37,954 nt of DNA from the NCBI GenBank assembly GCA_964460935.1, contig CAYWSM010000203.1:1-37954 (forward strand), given 5' to 3'. The notes below the pieces were generated by a model, which worked only from the letters and a program-made list of their open reading frames with translations, was not told the DNA's origin and did not search any database. This document shows positions 1 through 7,381 of this stretch, one piece after another. Position 1 is the first letter of the stretch. Each line of letters opens with the position of its first letter. Origin of the DNA: DATMXP01 sp964460935 (GTDB lineage: Bacteria > Acidobacteriota > Terriglobia > Terriglobales > Acidobacteriaceae). A program made the position numbers and the translations under genes.

Positions 1-680
1 TGAATATCAATCTCGCCACCCAGCCGTACGAGGACGCGCGGCGCTTCATGATGATTTGGTCCGCCGTGCTCGGAGTGTTGTTGCTGCTGGTTCTCGGTCT
101 TGCCATCGGTGTGGTCAGACACTGGAGCAGTTATCGCCAGATGTCGTCAAACATCAATCGTGAGCAACAGATCCTGCAAGATTTGAACCTCAAGCAGCAG
201 CAGGATCTTGCGATTCTGAACAAGCCGGAGAACAAGGACGTTCGCGAGAAATCAGATTTCATTAACGATTTGATTCTTCGCAAGCAGATCTCCTGGACAA
301 CGATCTTCACCAACCTGGAGCAACTGATGCCCAGCCACTTGCGTGTGATCGGGATTGCGCCACGACTCGTGGACAACCGCATCCTGCTGCAGGTACTCCT
401 GAGTGGCGACTCGCGCGACCGTGCGGCAGAATTGGCGCGCCGGATGGAAAAATCGAGCGTCTTCCGCGATGCGCAAATCGTGAGCGAAAGCCATGGCGAA
501 TCGCAGACAGGACAGCCAGGACAGATGGGGCAGTTTGAAGCGATGCGATTCGAACTGGAAGCGGAGTTTCTTCCCAGCGAAGCTATTTCGACCCATGCCA
601 GGGAAGGCAAATCGCCACAGGCGAACAGTGGTGCGGCGGGTGAGGGAGCTCAGACTGCTCAGAACGGAGGCGCTCACTGA
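1..680 (+). CDS. pilN: PilN-like type IV pilus / T2SS inner-membrane assembly protein (lacks first base of start codon)
   Basis: Bitopic inner-membrane protein that would pair with PilO and link the cytoplasmic PilM ring to the periplasmic part of a type IV pilus or type II secretion machine. The window opens on 'tg' and the frame then reads NINLATQPYED, the usual PilN N-terminus, so the start ATG almost certainly begins one base before the window. The internal ATG at 48 is too late. A short cytoplasmic N-terminus is followed by one membrane segment (about residues 18-39), a coiled-coil-like region rich in Q/L/K, and a periplasmic ferredoxin-like fold region. The tail is rich in G/Q/A. Full length would be 226 aa. 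The stop shares one base with the next start (TGATG), indicating translational coupling. pilM is expected just upstream, outside the window. Family assignment is from N-terminus, topology and order. Confidence 0.85.
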   Translation, partial: NINLATQPYEDARRFMMIWSAVLGVLLLLVLGLAIGVVRHWSSYRQMSSNINREQQILQDLNLKQQQDLAILNKPENKDVREKSDFINDLILRKQISWTTIFTNLEQLMPSHLRVIGIAPRLVDNRILLQVLLSGDSRDRAAELARRMEKSSVFRDAQIVSESHGESQTGQPGQMGQFEAMRFELEAEFLPSEAISTHAREGKSPQANSGAAGEGAQTAQNGGAH

Positions 681-1219
681 TGCCCAACCTGCGTGAACTC
701 CGTTTGAAGTTGAGGATTGCCGCTGCCGTATTGGGATTACTGTGTCTCGTTTTGGCTGGATTGCTGGTCTTCATGAGCGGCAGCGCTGCCCGGCAGGCTG
801 AGACTTTCCGGTCGCTGCATTCAGAGGTACAGAACAGCAGAACTGCGATGGTCCTTCCACAGACCGTGGAAGATCGAGTGAAGGAAGCGCGCGAACAGAT
901 CTCGCACTTCTATGAAGACCGCTTCCCTTCTACGGCATCATCGATCTTTGAGCAGCTCGGTAAGCTTGCGAACGAAAACCACGTCCTTCTGAGCCAGGCG
1001 GCGTATAAGACGCAAGACTCGGACCTGCCTGGGATTCGCCTGATGACGATCACCGCAAACCTCGGTGGCAACTATGAGCAGACCATGAAGTTCATCAACT
1101 CGCTGGAGCGCGACAAGATGTTCTTCATCGTCAACAGCGTGAATCTTGCCGGCCAGAATGGCGGTAATGTGCGCTTGAACATTAGCATGGAGACGTACAT
1201 GAAAGGCGGTACCCAGTGA
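680..1219 (+). CDS. pilO: PilO-like type IV pilus / T2SS assembly protein
   Basis: Inner-membrane partner of PilN; the two form a periplasmic heterodimer. The 179-aa protein has a basic N-terminus, one membrane segment at about residues 13-32, a helical stretch (residues 35-80) and a C-terminal compact domain (about 85-178) typical of PilO/GspM proteins. It starts by a one-base overlap with pilN and ends in a 4-base GTGA overlap with the following gene, so the three are surely cotranscribed. Assignment rests mainly on size, topology and position; sequence motifs in this family are weak. Confidence 0.8.
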   Translation: MPNLRELRLKLRIAAAVLGLLCLVLAGLLVFMSGSAARQAETFRSLHSEVQNSRTAMVLPQTVEDRVKEAREQISHFYEDRFPSTASSIFEQLGKLANENHVLLSQAAYKTQDSDLPGIRLMTITANLGGNYEQTMKFINSLERDKMFFIVNSVNLAGQNGGNVRLNISMETYMKGGTQ

Positions 1220-1833
1220 AGCTTGGTACCGAAAACTCGAAGAAGACCATCGCTGCAGGAGCCCTGTTTGTGGTGGCTATCTTCTTGTTCATACGCATGC
1301 TGGTAGGAACGGGCAGTTCAACGCCGGCGGGTCCGGCCACTCGCGCCGCGGCGCCGGCGCCAGTTCGTCCGGCAAGGCGTGCTCCGGCACGACGAGGCGT
1401 GCATTCCGGGAAGGAAGCAGCACCTGGACCGGTAACGCCCAGTCTTGATCCGCGTCTGCATTTGGCGCAATTGAAAGACACGGAAGCAATCGCATATGAC
1501 GGCAACGGCCGGAACATCTTCATGGAGACAGAGGAGCCGCAGATTCCGGTTCCCAAAGCATCGGGATTGATAGAGAGCAAGAAGGCTCCGCCGCCAGTTC
1601 CGACTCCGCCGCCACAGCACCTGCCTCCGCCGATTAACCTGAAGTTCTTCGGTTTCGCCAGCGGGCCGGATCACAAGCGAGTGTTCCTGTCTCAGGGCGA
1701 CAGCGTGATCGTGGCGAGCGAAGGGGAAATCGTCCAGCGTCGTTACAAGATCGTGAAGATCAACAACAACAACATCGAAGTACTCGATTTGTTGAGCAAC
1801 AACCGGCAGACTATTCCGTTGAGTGCCGGATAA
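1216..1833 (+). CDS. pilP: PilP-like periplasmic assembly protein
   Basis: Probable PilP/GspC-type protein connecting the PilNO platform to the outer-membrane secretin. GTG start overlapping the pilO stop (GTGA), with an AAAGG about nine bases upstream. Visible parts: membrane anchor at about residues 11-29, Ala/Pro-rich linker (34-70), a second Pro-rich linker (about 125-140), then a small C-terminal beta domain (about 140-205; begins LKFFGFASG and contains RVFLSQGDSVIVASEGE) that resembles the PilP/GspC homology region. The usual PilP is a lipoprotein of 170-180 aa; here no lipobox is seen and the anchor is a transmembrane helix, which is more GspC-like. No secretin gene (pilQ/gspD) follows in this window. 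Confidence 0.7.
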   Translation: MKLGTENSKKTIAAGALFVVAIFLFIRMLVGTGSSTPAGPATRAAAPAPVRPARRAPARRGVHSGKEAAPGPVTPSLDPRLHLAQLKDTEAIAYDGNGRNIFMETEEPQIPVPKASGLIESKKAPPPVPTPPPQHLPPPINLKFFGFASGPDHKRVFLSQGDSVIVASEGEIVQRRYKIVKINNNNIEVLDLLSNNRQTIPLSAG

Positions 1834-1903
1834 GAAATTGGTTTACAGTTCATCGCTTTCCTAAACGGTGAAATGCGAAAGCTGATGAACCTGTGAAGTA
1901 AAA

Positions 1904-3001
1904 ATGCGTTTCGGTCATCTGCAATATCGTCCTTCGCGCCTCCTGCGCAACCAGCAGTCCGGGTACATGCTGATCGTGGTCGTGTTCCTTATGACCATAC
2001 TGGTGGTTTCTGCGCTGGCGATCACCGCCAGCATCACTGAGCAGATCAAACGCGACCGCGAAGAGGAGATGATTCATCGTGGCGTGCAATACGCACGTGC
2101 GATCAAGCGATACTACAAGAAGTTTGGTCAATACCCTGCGACGATCGAGGCTCTCGAGGACACAAATCATGTCCGGTTTCTTCGCAAGCGTTATAAAGAT
2201 CCGCTTACGAAAGACGGCAAGTGGGTTTTGGTTCGCTACGGGCAGGTGCAGTTCGGACAAGCCGGTCAAGGATTCAGCAACTCCGGACAGCCCGGATTAC
2301 CAAACGTACCGGGTGTAACCAGCATGTTCGGAGGCCAGGGACAAAGCTCATCTCCCTCAGGCCAGCAGCAATCAAGCTTTGGACAGTCGAATTTTGGTCA
2401 GTCAACCCTTGGACCGGGGAATATCGGCCAGTCCAGCTTCGGGCAATCGAGTTCTGGACAGACAACAACGCCGCAGCCACAGCAACAACAATCGGGACAG
2501 CAGGATCAATCTGCGGGTACGACGGGAACCACCAGTGGCGCCACTGGCAGCAGTTTCGGAAGCAGTACAACCGGGGATTCCGGCAACAACCTGGGCCAAT
2601 CTGCCACGGGACTTATCGGTACGGGAGCGATCGGCGGAGGCGCCATTATTGGCGTGTCCAGCATGAGCAAAAAGGAGTCGCTGCGCATTGTCGCCGATAA
2701 GAATCACTACAATGACTGGCGCTTCGTGTACGATCCGACGTTCGATCAGGGATCTCTCATCAACGGGCCGTACGACCCAAAGAAAGCGCTGGGCAAGTTC
2801 GCAGGTGGATCCCAGGTAGGACAGCCGATCGGCCAACCCGCAGGTCAGCAGAGTGGATTTGGAAGCAGTTCGTTCGGGAATCAAAGCAGCAGCTTTGGAA
2901 ACCAGGGTAGTTCCTTTGGGAACTCGTTCGGAAGTCAGGGGAGCAGCTTCGGACAGCAATCCCAGACACCTGTTCAGTCTCCACCTCAGAGCCAGCAATA
3001 G
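1904..3001 (+). CDS. Type II secretion / type IV pseudopilin with FG/Gln/Ser-rich low-complexity regions
   Basis: Pseudopilin-like protein of 365 aa. The N-terminus has a basic leader ending in QQSG, a likely prepilin peptidase cleavage after Gly20, then a hydrophobic helix (21-45). The residue at mature position 5 is Val rather than the usual Glu (YMLIV instead of FTLIE). A helical region with the pseudopilin-like pattern RGVQYARAIKRYYKKFGQYP follows (about 60-80), then a G-like domain to about 112. Residues about 115-235 and 295-365 are low complexity, dominated by G, Q, S and repeated FG dipeptides (FGQS, FGNQ, FGSQ). Between them, about 246-290, is a folded-looking segment (MSKKESLRIVADKNHY, WRFVYDPT). 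Gap of 70 bases after the pilP-like gene; probably the same operon. Confidence 0.75.
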   Translation: MRFGHLQYRPSRLLRNQQSGYMLIVVVFLMTILVVSALAITASITEQIKRDREEEMIHRGVQYARAIKRYYKKFGQYPATIEALEDTNHVRFLRKRYKDPLTKDGKWVLVRYGQVQFGQAGQGFSNSGQPGLPNVPGVTSMFGGQGQSSSPSGQQQSSFGQSNFGQSTLGPGNIGQSSFGQSSSGQTTTPQPQQQQSGQQDQSAGTTGTTSGATGSSFGSSTTGDSGNNLGQSATGLIGTGAIGGGAIIGVSSMSKKESLRIVADKNHYNDWRFVYDPTFDQGSLINGPYDPKKALGKFAGGSQVGQPIGQPAGQQSGFGSSSFGNQSSSFGNQGSSFGNSFGSQGSSFGQQSQTPVQSPPQSQQ

Positions 3002-3047
3002 GTACACACTTTCCACTTCAGCGATCACTGCGATTTAGAATGGAATC

Positions 3048-3290
3048 ATGCCGAGGAAAAAAGTCCTCAGCCTTCGTTGTCCCACCTGCCGCAAGCTTGT
3101 CTTGCGGGATGACCCCGACTTCCCTTTCTGCAGCGAGCGTTGCCGGCTGATCGATCTCGGGAAATGGGCCAGCGGAGGCTATGTAATTTCCAGCCCCATT
3201 ACCGATCCAGAAGACATCGAAACCCTCCAGAGAGAGCGCGAAGAACAACAGGCGCATCCGAAGAACAAGCATGATCGCAACATCCACTGA
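3048..3290 (+). CDS. yacG: DNA gyrase inhibitor YacG-type zinc protein
   Basis: Small zinc-binding protein of the YacG/DUF329 family; the E. coli member binds GyrB and inhibits gyrase. The 80-aa sequence has the four zinc ligands Cys11, Cys14, Cys28 and Cys32 (CPTC...CSERC) followed by the hallmark RLIDLGKWASGGYVI. The C-terminal tail is charged and probably disordered. Its last 20 bases overlap the start of pgpA, suggesting a two-gene unit. The ATG is the only start that leaves the first CxxC intact. Confidence 0.9.
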   Translation: MPRKKVLSLRCPTCRKLVLRDDPDFPFCSERCRLIDLGKWASGGYVISSPITDPEDIETLQREREEQQAHPKNKHDRNIH

Positions 3291-3798
3291 GCCCACGGCT
3301 GTGCAGGTATCGCCGGACAAAACCAAAGCTCCCGCCTGGACATGGGCGGTTGCGACCTTCTTTGGCTCGGGATTTGGTCGGCCTGGACCCGGAACCTGGG
3401 CCTCGGTGGCGACGGCCGGACTTTGGCTTGGGTTGGCACGATTCGCGAGTCCGGTCTCCCGACCGGCCTATGCCGTCGCCAGCGCGATTGTGGCGACTCT
3501 GCTGGGAATTCCAGCCGCTACTCGCGTGGCGCGTGCTCTCGGCCGAAAGGACCCATCGCAGGTTGTGATCGATGAAGTCGCCGGCCAGATGGTGGCTCTC
3601 ATCGCCGCGCCACTCAACTGGCAGAACGTTCTTGCAGCCCTTATACTTTTTCGTGCATTCGACATCACGAAACCGTTCCCGATTCGCCGGCTGGAAAAAC
3701 TGCCGGAAGGCACGGGAATCATGCTCGACGACATTGGTGCCGGATTTTATGCGCTCGCCGTCATGCAATTATTGCTGCATTTCGGCATCTTGAAATAA
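3271..3798 (+). CDS. pgpA: Phosphatidylglycerophosphatase A
   Basis: Membrane phosphatase that removes phosphate from phosphatidylglycerophosphate to give phosphatidylglycerol. The 175-aa protein shows the family signatures GSGFGRPGPGTWAS (about residues 31-44), VVIDEVAGQMVAL (about 97-109) and FRAFDITKPFPIRRLE (about 126-141), and ends with LDDIGAGFYA. The acidic residues in DEVAGQ and DDIGAG are the expected metal ligands. Three to four hydrophobic segments fit the family. The N-terminal ~25 residues look unstructured, so the start (overlapping yacG by 20 bases) may be a little early. Confidence 0.92.
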   Translation: MIATSTEPTAVQVSPDKTKAPAWTWAVATFFGSGFGRPGPGTWASVATAGLWLGLARFASPVSRPAYAVASAIVATLLGIPAATRVARALGRKDPSQVVIDEVAGQMVALIAAPLNWQNVLAALILFRAFDITKPFPIRRLEKLPEGTGIMLDDIGAGFYALAVMQLLLHFGILK

Positions 3799-3811
3799 CG
3801 GGGACCGCCGG

Positions 3812-4858
3812 TTGCTGGGAAAGAAGAACGTCAACGGACATCCGCAGATCGATCGCGTCGAACCCACCGCCGGCCTGCCCGGCGGCGAGGTTCGTATTCT
3901 AGGTAGCGGATTGAATCCCCAAGGGCTGCGCCGCCCCCGCGTACGCTTCGGCGATGTGGATGGCGCAGTGGTCGTCAGCACCCATAAGTTCGTGATCGCC
4001 CGTGTGCCCGATGGTGCGCAGTCCGGTCCGCTGACTGTTACCACGAATGAGGAGCCGAGTAATGCGCAGGATTTCCGCGTGGGAAGCACCATCGCCGAGA
4101 ATCTGCATCCGGTCACCAATCCGGCCATCGACGCTGAAGGTAACATCTACGTTACTTTCTCGGGATCGCGAGGCCAGAAAGTTCCCGTCGCGATCTTCAA
4201 GATCGACACCAACTACGTCGTTAAGCCTTATCTGACGGACATGATGAACGCGACCTCGATCGCGTTCGACCGCGACGGGCAGATGTACGTGTCTTCGCGT
4301 TTCGACGGCACCGTTTACCGCGTAGCGCGGAACGGTACGATGGCGGCGTACGCCGAGGGTATGGGTATTGCCACCGGCATAGCATTCGACGCGGAGCAGA
4401 ACTTGTACGTGGGCGATCGCAGCGGTACGATCTTCAAGATCAACCGCGAACGCGATATTTTTGTGTTTGCCACCCTTGAGCCCAGCGTATCCGCGTACCA
4501 CCTTGCCTTTCATCCCAATGGCGATTTGTATGTCACGGGTCCCACGACATCGAGTGTAGACGCGATTTACCGCATCACGCCTACTGGCGACGTGTCCGCA
4601 TTCTTTAAAGGTCTGGGCCGTCCGCAAGGTATTGCCTTCGACGTGGAAGGTAATGCTTATGTTGCCGCGTCTCTGAGCGGCCGTCGCGGTATCGTTCGCG
4701 TTACACCCGAGGCAAAGGCCGGCATGGCGATTGCCGGACAAGGGCTTGTTGGTCTGTGTTTCGCTCCCGGTCGTTCTGTTATTCTCGCAAGTACCAATGC
4801 CGTCCACCGTCTCTCGTGGGATGTGCAGGGTGTCGTTCTCGCTGCGCCGGAATTTTGA
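3812..4858 (+). CDS. IPT/TIG domain plus NHL-type beta-propeller protein
   Basis: Protein of 348 aa without a recognisable enzyme motif. Residues about 10-90 form an IPT/TIG immunoglobulin-like domain (IDRVEPTAGLPGGEVRILGSGL). From about 95 to 340 there are repeats of the type IAFDxxGxxYVxxRxxGTVYRV, as in NHL or SMP-30-like six-bladed propellers (blades begin near 'HPVTNPAIDAEGNIYVTF', 'ATSIAFDRDGQMYVSS', 'ATGIAFDAEQNLYVGD', 'AYHLAFHPNGDLYVTG', 'PQGIAFDVEGNAYVAA'). The start is TTG, six bases after a GGGGA, with pgpA ending 13 bases earlier. No signal peptide is visible, unusual for this architecture. A cytoplasmic ligand-binding role or an unrecognised export route are both possible. Confidence 0.8.
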   Translation: MLGKKNVNGHPQIDRVEPTAGLPGGEVRILGSGLNPQGLRRPRVRFGDVDGAVVVSTHKFVIARVPDGAQSGPLTVTTNEEPSNAQDFRVGSTIAENLHPVTNPAIDAEGNIYVTFSGSRGQKVPVAIFKIDTNYVVKPYLTDMMNATSIAFDRDGQMYVSSRFDGTVYRVARNGTMAAYAEGMGIATGIAFDAEQNLYVGDRSGTIFKINRERDIFVFATLEPSVSAYHLAFHPNGDLYVTGPTTSSVDAIYRITPTGDVSAFFKGLGRPQGIAFDVEGNAYVAASLSGRRGIVRVTPEAKAGMAIAGQGLVGLCFAPGRSVILASTNAVHRLSWDVQGVVLAAPEF

Positions 4859-4992
4859 TTTCGAATCATCGTGATCGAAACTTTTTATAGGCCTTTACGC
4901 GACCTTTCTCACTGAACAGAATCTTTACAAGTGATAGGTATATAGCTGCTGCCTGCACCAACTTGGCAGCGTGAAGTATTCACAGGAGAAAG
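4859..4992 (+). promoter_or_regulatory. Leader region of the small secreted protein, with Shine-Dalgarno
   Basis: AT-rich stretch between the propeller gene and the secreted protein gene. It contains TTTACA (4924-4929) and TATATA (4939-4944), but only nine bases separate them, so they are not a normal -35/-10 pair; the TATATA alone may be a -10. A clear AGGAGA (4984-4989) precedes the ATG at 4993. A promoter here is plausible because the following gene has its own terminator. Confidence 0.4.
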
Positions 4993-5406
4993 ATGAAATA
5001 CTCGAAGACTTTGCTGTTTGCTCTTTTCTTGGCTTGTTTACCAGCGCTGGCGTTTGGCGCCAGCAATAAGTACGGTAGTGAAAAGAAGGACATCACGGTT
5101 TCCAGTGCTATCCAGGTTGGAAGCCAGCAACTCACGCCAGGCGATTACACGCTTCGCTGGAACAACAGCGGTGATGCTACCGAGGTTACGTTCCTTCAGA
5201 ACGGGAAGGAGAAGATCAAGGCGCCAGCCAAGTTCGTGGCCGGTTCCAACTCGAGCAACATTGCATTGGAAACCAGCACAGCCGGCACCACCCGTGCATT
5301 GAGTCGCGTCTACGTGAAGAACGGATTCCTTGATTTTGCCTCCGCGACCGCATCTAAGACCGGCTCTTCTTCCGGCACCGGTGAGAGTTCTGTTGCCTCT
5401 CAGTAA
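4993..5406 (+). CDS. Small secreted protein of unknown function
   Basis: 137-aa exported protein. A clear signal peptide covers residues 1-23 (LLFALFLACLPALAFGA, cleavage near AFG/AS). The mature part is predicted mostly beta: a segment containing KKDITVSSAIQVGSQQLTPGDYTLRW, then TEVTFLQNGKEKIKAPAKFV, and a Ser/Gly/Thr-rich tail. Acidobacterial genomes carry many such short 'QLxPGxYxLxW' secreted proteins, but I cannot assign a function. Strong Shine-Dalgarno and a dedicated downstream terminator make it a well-expressed single-gene unit. Confidence 0.8.
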   Translation: MKYSKTLLFALFLACLPALAFGASNKYGSEKKDITVSSAIQVGSQQLTPGDYTLRWNNSGDATEVTFLQNGKEKIKAPAKFVAGSNSSNIALETSTAGTTRALSRVYVKNGFLDFASATASKTGSSSGTGESSVASQ

Positions 5407-5429
5407 TTCTGCATCTTAGTGTTCCCCTC

Positions 5430-5455
5430 GGCGCGGCTCAGCCCGCGCCTTTTTT
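5430..5455 (+). terminator. Rho-independent terminator after the small secreted protein
   Basis: Perfect 7-bp GC stem (GGCGCGG 5430-5436 with CCGCGCC 5443-5449), 6-base loop and a run of six T (5450-5455), 24 bases after the stop at 5406. Confidence 0.9.
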
Positions 5456-5525
5456 CATGCCATGCGCGTCAACTCCGAAATATCCGAATGCTGATTGCTG
5501 GCTTGCTGAATGCTATCCTTTTAGC

Positions 5526-6773
5526 GTGATCGCTGAAATCGTCGCCATTGGGTCTGAACTTCTTGACCCGTTTCACCAGGACACCAACTCCCTCTTTCTC
5601 ACCGGTAAACTCAACGAAATCGGCGTGGAAGTGGCGTTCAAAGACGTGGTGGGCGACAACCCGAAGCACCTGACCGATGTGGCACGCGTCGCCATTTCGC
5701 GTGCGGACATTGTGATCTTCATGGGCGGCCTCGGTCCGACGGAAGACGATCTTACTCGCGAATGTGTGGCTGAAGCGATGGGGCGCGAGGTGTACCGCGA
5801 CCCTGTCCTCATCACCGAACTCTATACGCGTTTTGCGCAATTGCGTCGCCGCATGCCTCCGAACAACGAGAAACAGGCGGAACTGATCGAAGGCGCTGAG
5901 GTCCTGCGAAACGCGCGTGGCACCGCTCCCGGCCAGTGGATCGAAGCCGAAATCAACGGTTCGCCGCGTTTTATCATGCTGCTCCCCGGACCTCCGCACG
6001 AAATCAAGCCGATGTTCGAAGAGCAGTGCCTTCCACGGCTGGCGAAGAAGGTTCCTAAAGAGTTCCTGGCTACCCGCCGCTTGCGTATTGCGATGATCGG
6101 CGAATCCGATTGCGACGCGCGCATTGCGCCGATCTATAAAGCAGCGGAAGGTGTGGAGACGACCATTTTGGCGGGAGCCGGCGAAATCAATCTCCACCTG
6201 CGCTCGCGGGCTGAACACCAGGATATCGCCGAGCGGCGGGTGGAAGAACTTGCGGAGAAGATCGAAGACCAGCTTGGCGATTTCGTATTTTCACGCGGCG
6301 AGTCGCTTGAAGAAATCGTCGGATACCACCTGCAGCTTCGCAACGCTACGTTGGCCATCGCTGAATCGTGTACTGGAGGCATGCTGGGACAGCGAATTAC
6401 GTCCGTCAGCGGCAGTTCGCGCTATTTTCTCGGTGGAGCCATCGTGTACTCCAACGATTTCAAGACGCTGTTCGCGAACGTGCCTCCTCTGATGATCGCA
6501 CAGCATGGCGCGGTAAGTGCGGAGGTTGCAAAAGCGCTAGCGGAAGGCATCCGCGACGAAACTGACGCCAGCATTGGTGTCGGAATTACCGGCGTCGCTG
6601 GCCCGCAAGGTGGTACCGAGGAAAAGCCCGTCGGCCTGGTGTTTCACGCGCTGTCTGACTCGCATGGAACTGAAGTGATTGAACGCCGGTTCCCAGGTGA
6701 TCGGGAACGCATCCGCCGCTTTGCGACTCAACAGGCGCTGGACATGATTCGCCGTCGTTTGATGAAGGCCTAA
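5526..6773 (+). CDS. cinA: CinA: molybdopterin-binding-fold domain plus nicotinamide-nucleotide amidohydrolase
   Basis: CinA has an N-terminal MoaB/MoeA-like domain (ADP-ribose pyrophosphatase in studied members) and a C-terminal PncC domain that deamidates NMN in pyridine nucleotide salvage. The open frame begins at ATG 5457, but that codon directly follows the terminator and would add 23 unlike residues. The GTG at 5526 gives MIAEIVAIGSELL, the family N-terminus, and 415 aa. Visible motifs: IGSELL, FMGGLGPTEDDLTRE (N domain), PGPPHEIKPMF, and in PncC AESCTGG (about 279-285, with the conserved Ser) and GITGVAGPQGG (from about 353). The downstream membrane-protein gene starts two bases after its stop. 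Confidence 0.93.
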   Translation: MIAEIVAIGSELLDPFHQDTNSLFLTGKLNEIGVEVAFKDVVGDNPKHLTDVARVAISRADIVIFMGGLGPTEDDLTRECVAEAMGREVYRDPVLITELYTRFAQLRRRMPPNNEKQAELIEGAEVLRNARGTAPGQWIEAEINGSPRFIMLLPGPPHEIKPMFEEQCLPRLAKKVPKEFLATRRLRIAMIGESDCDARIAPIYKAAEGVETTILAGAGEINLHLRSRAEHQDIAERRVEELAEKIEDQLGDFVFSRGESLEEIVGYHLQLRNATLAIAESCTGGMLGQRITSVSGSSRYFLGGAIVYSNDFKTLFANVPPLMIAQHGAVSAEVAKALAEGIRDETDASIGVGITGVAGPQGGTEEKPVGLVFHALSDSHGTEVIERRFPGDRERIRRFATQQALDMIRRRLMKA

Positions 6774-6775
6774 GG

Positions 6776-7378
6776 ATGGCATTCGCTACCGTTTCCGGTC
6801 CTAAACGCGGTACGGCCGAAGCAGCTCACGGAGCCGCGATTGGTACGCTCATTTTTTCGTTTTTCGGCACAATCTGGATTGTTGCATCGTTCCTGCTAAG
6901 CCATCCGCGGAATCTGTTGTGGTTAGCTCCAGCAGTGACAATCGTTCCCCTGTTAGCGATCCCCGCACGTGACATCATGCGGCGCACCAAGGCTGCGGCG
7001 ACTGTTCTCTCGACGCCGCAGAGCAAAAGGCGCGAACGGCAATTTCGCATCGTCAACATCGCACAGTGGGTCGCGATCGTACTGGTTATAGTAGCCGCGA
7101 ATGTTCTTCAGCGGCCTAACATCATTGTTCCCGGTGTAATCCTGGTCGTCGGATTTCACTTTTTGCCCCTCGCACGGACTTTCGGGTATTGGCCTCATTA
7201 CGTAACCGGAATCGCAATGGTGGTTTGGGGACTGGTATATCCGCACTTGTTCGGATTGGGAACGCAGGATCCCTCAGGCCCGTTCGGTGCGGGGGTCCTC
7301 ATCCTGGCTAGCGGAGTCAACTCGCTGCTTACGGCTAAACGAATAGCGAAATCGCTGGAGCTGCGGAACAAACAGTAA
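6776..7378 (+). CDS. Multi-pass membrane protein, unknown function
   Basis: 200-aa hydrophobic protein with about five to six transmembrane segments (roughly residues 20-42, 45-62, 93-110, 115-132, 140-158 and 163-182), separated by a basic cytoplasmic loop (RRTKAAATVLSTPQSKRRERQ). I do not recognise a catalytic motif. It resembles small uncharacterised membrane proteins in which two halves of three helices each can be made out. The start lies two bases after the cinA stop with AAGG immediately before it, so translation is probably coupled to cinA. Confidence 0.75.
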   Translation: MAFATVSGPKRGTAEAAHGAAIGTLIFSFFGTIWIVASFLLSHPRNLLWLAPAVTIVPLLAIPARDIMRRTKAAATVLSTPQSKRRERQFRIVNIAQWVAIVLVIVAANVLQRPNIIVPGVILVVGFHFLPLARTFGYWPHYVTGIAMVVWGLVYPHLFGLGTQDPSGPFGAGVLILASGVNSLLTAKRIAKSLELRNKQ

Positions 7379-7381
7379 AAA

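Noticed and set aside
3899..4807. 302-codon minus-strand frame
   Set aside because: Antisense shadow of the IPT/NHL protein gene, which has clear repeated motifs in the plus frame.
4924..4944. TTTACA ... TATATA as a promoter pair
   Set aside because: Spacing is only nine bases, too short for a sigma-70 promoter; at most the second element is a -10.
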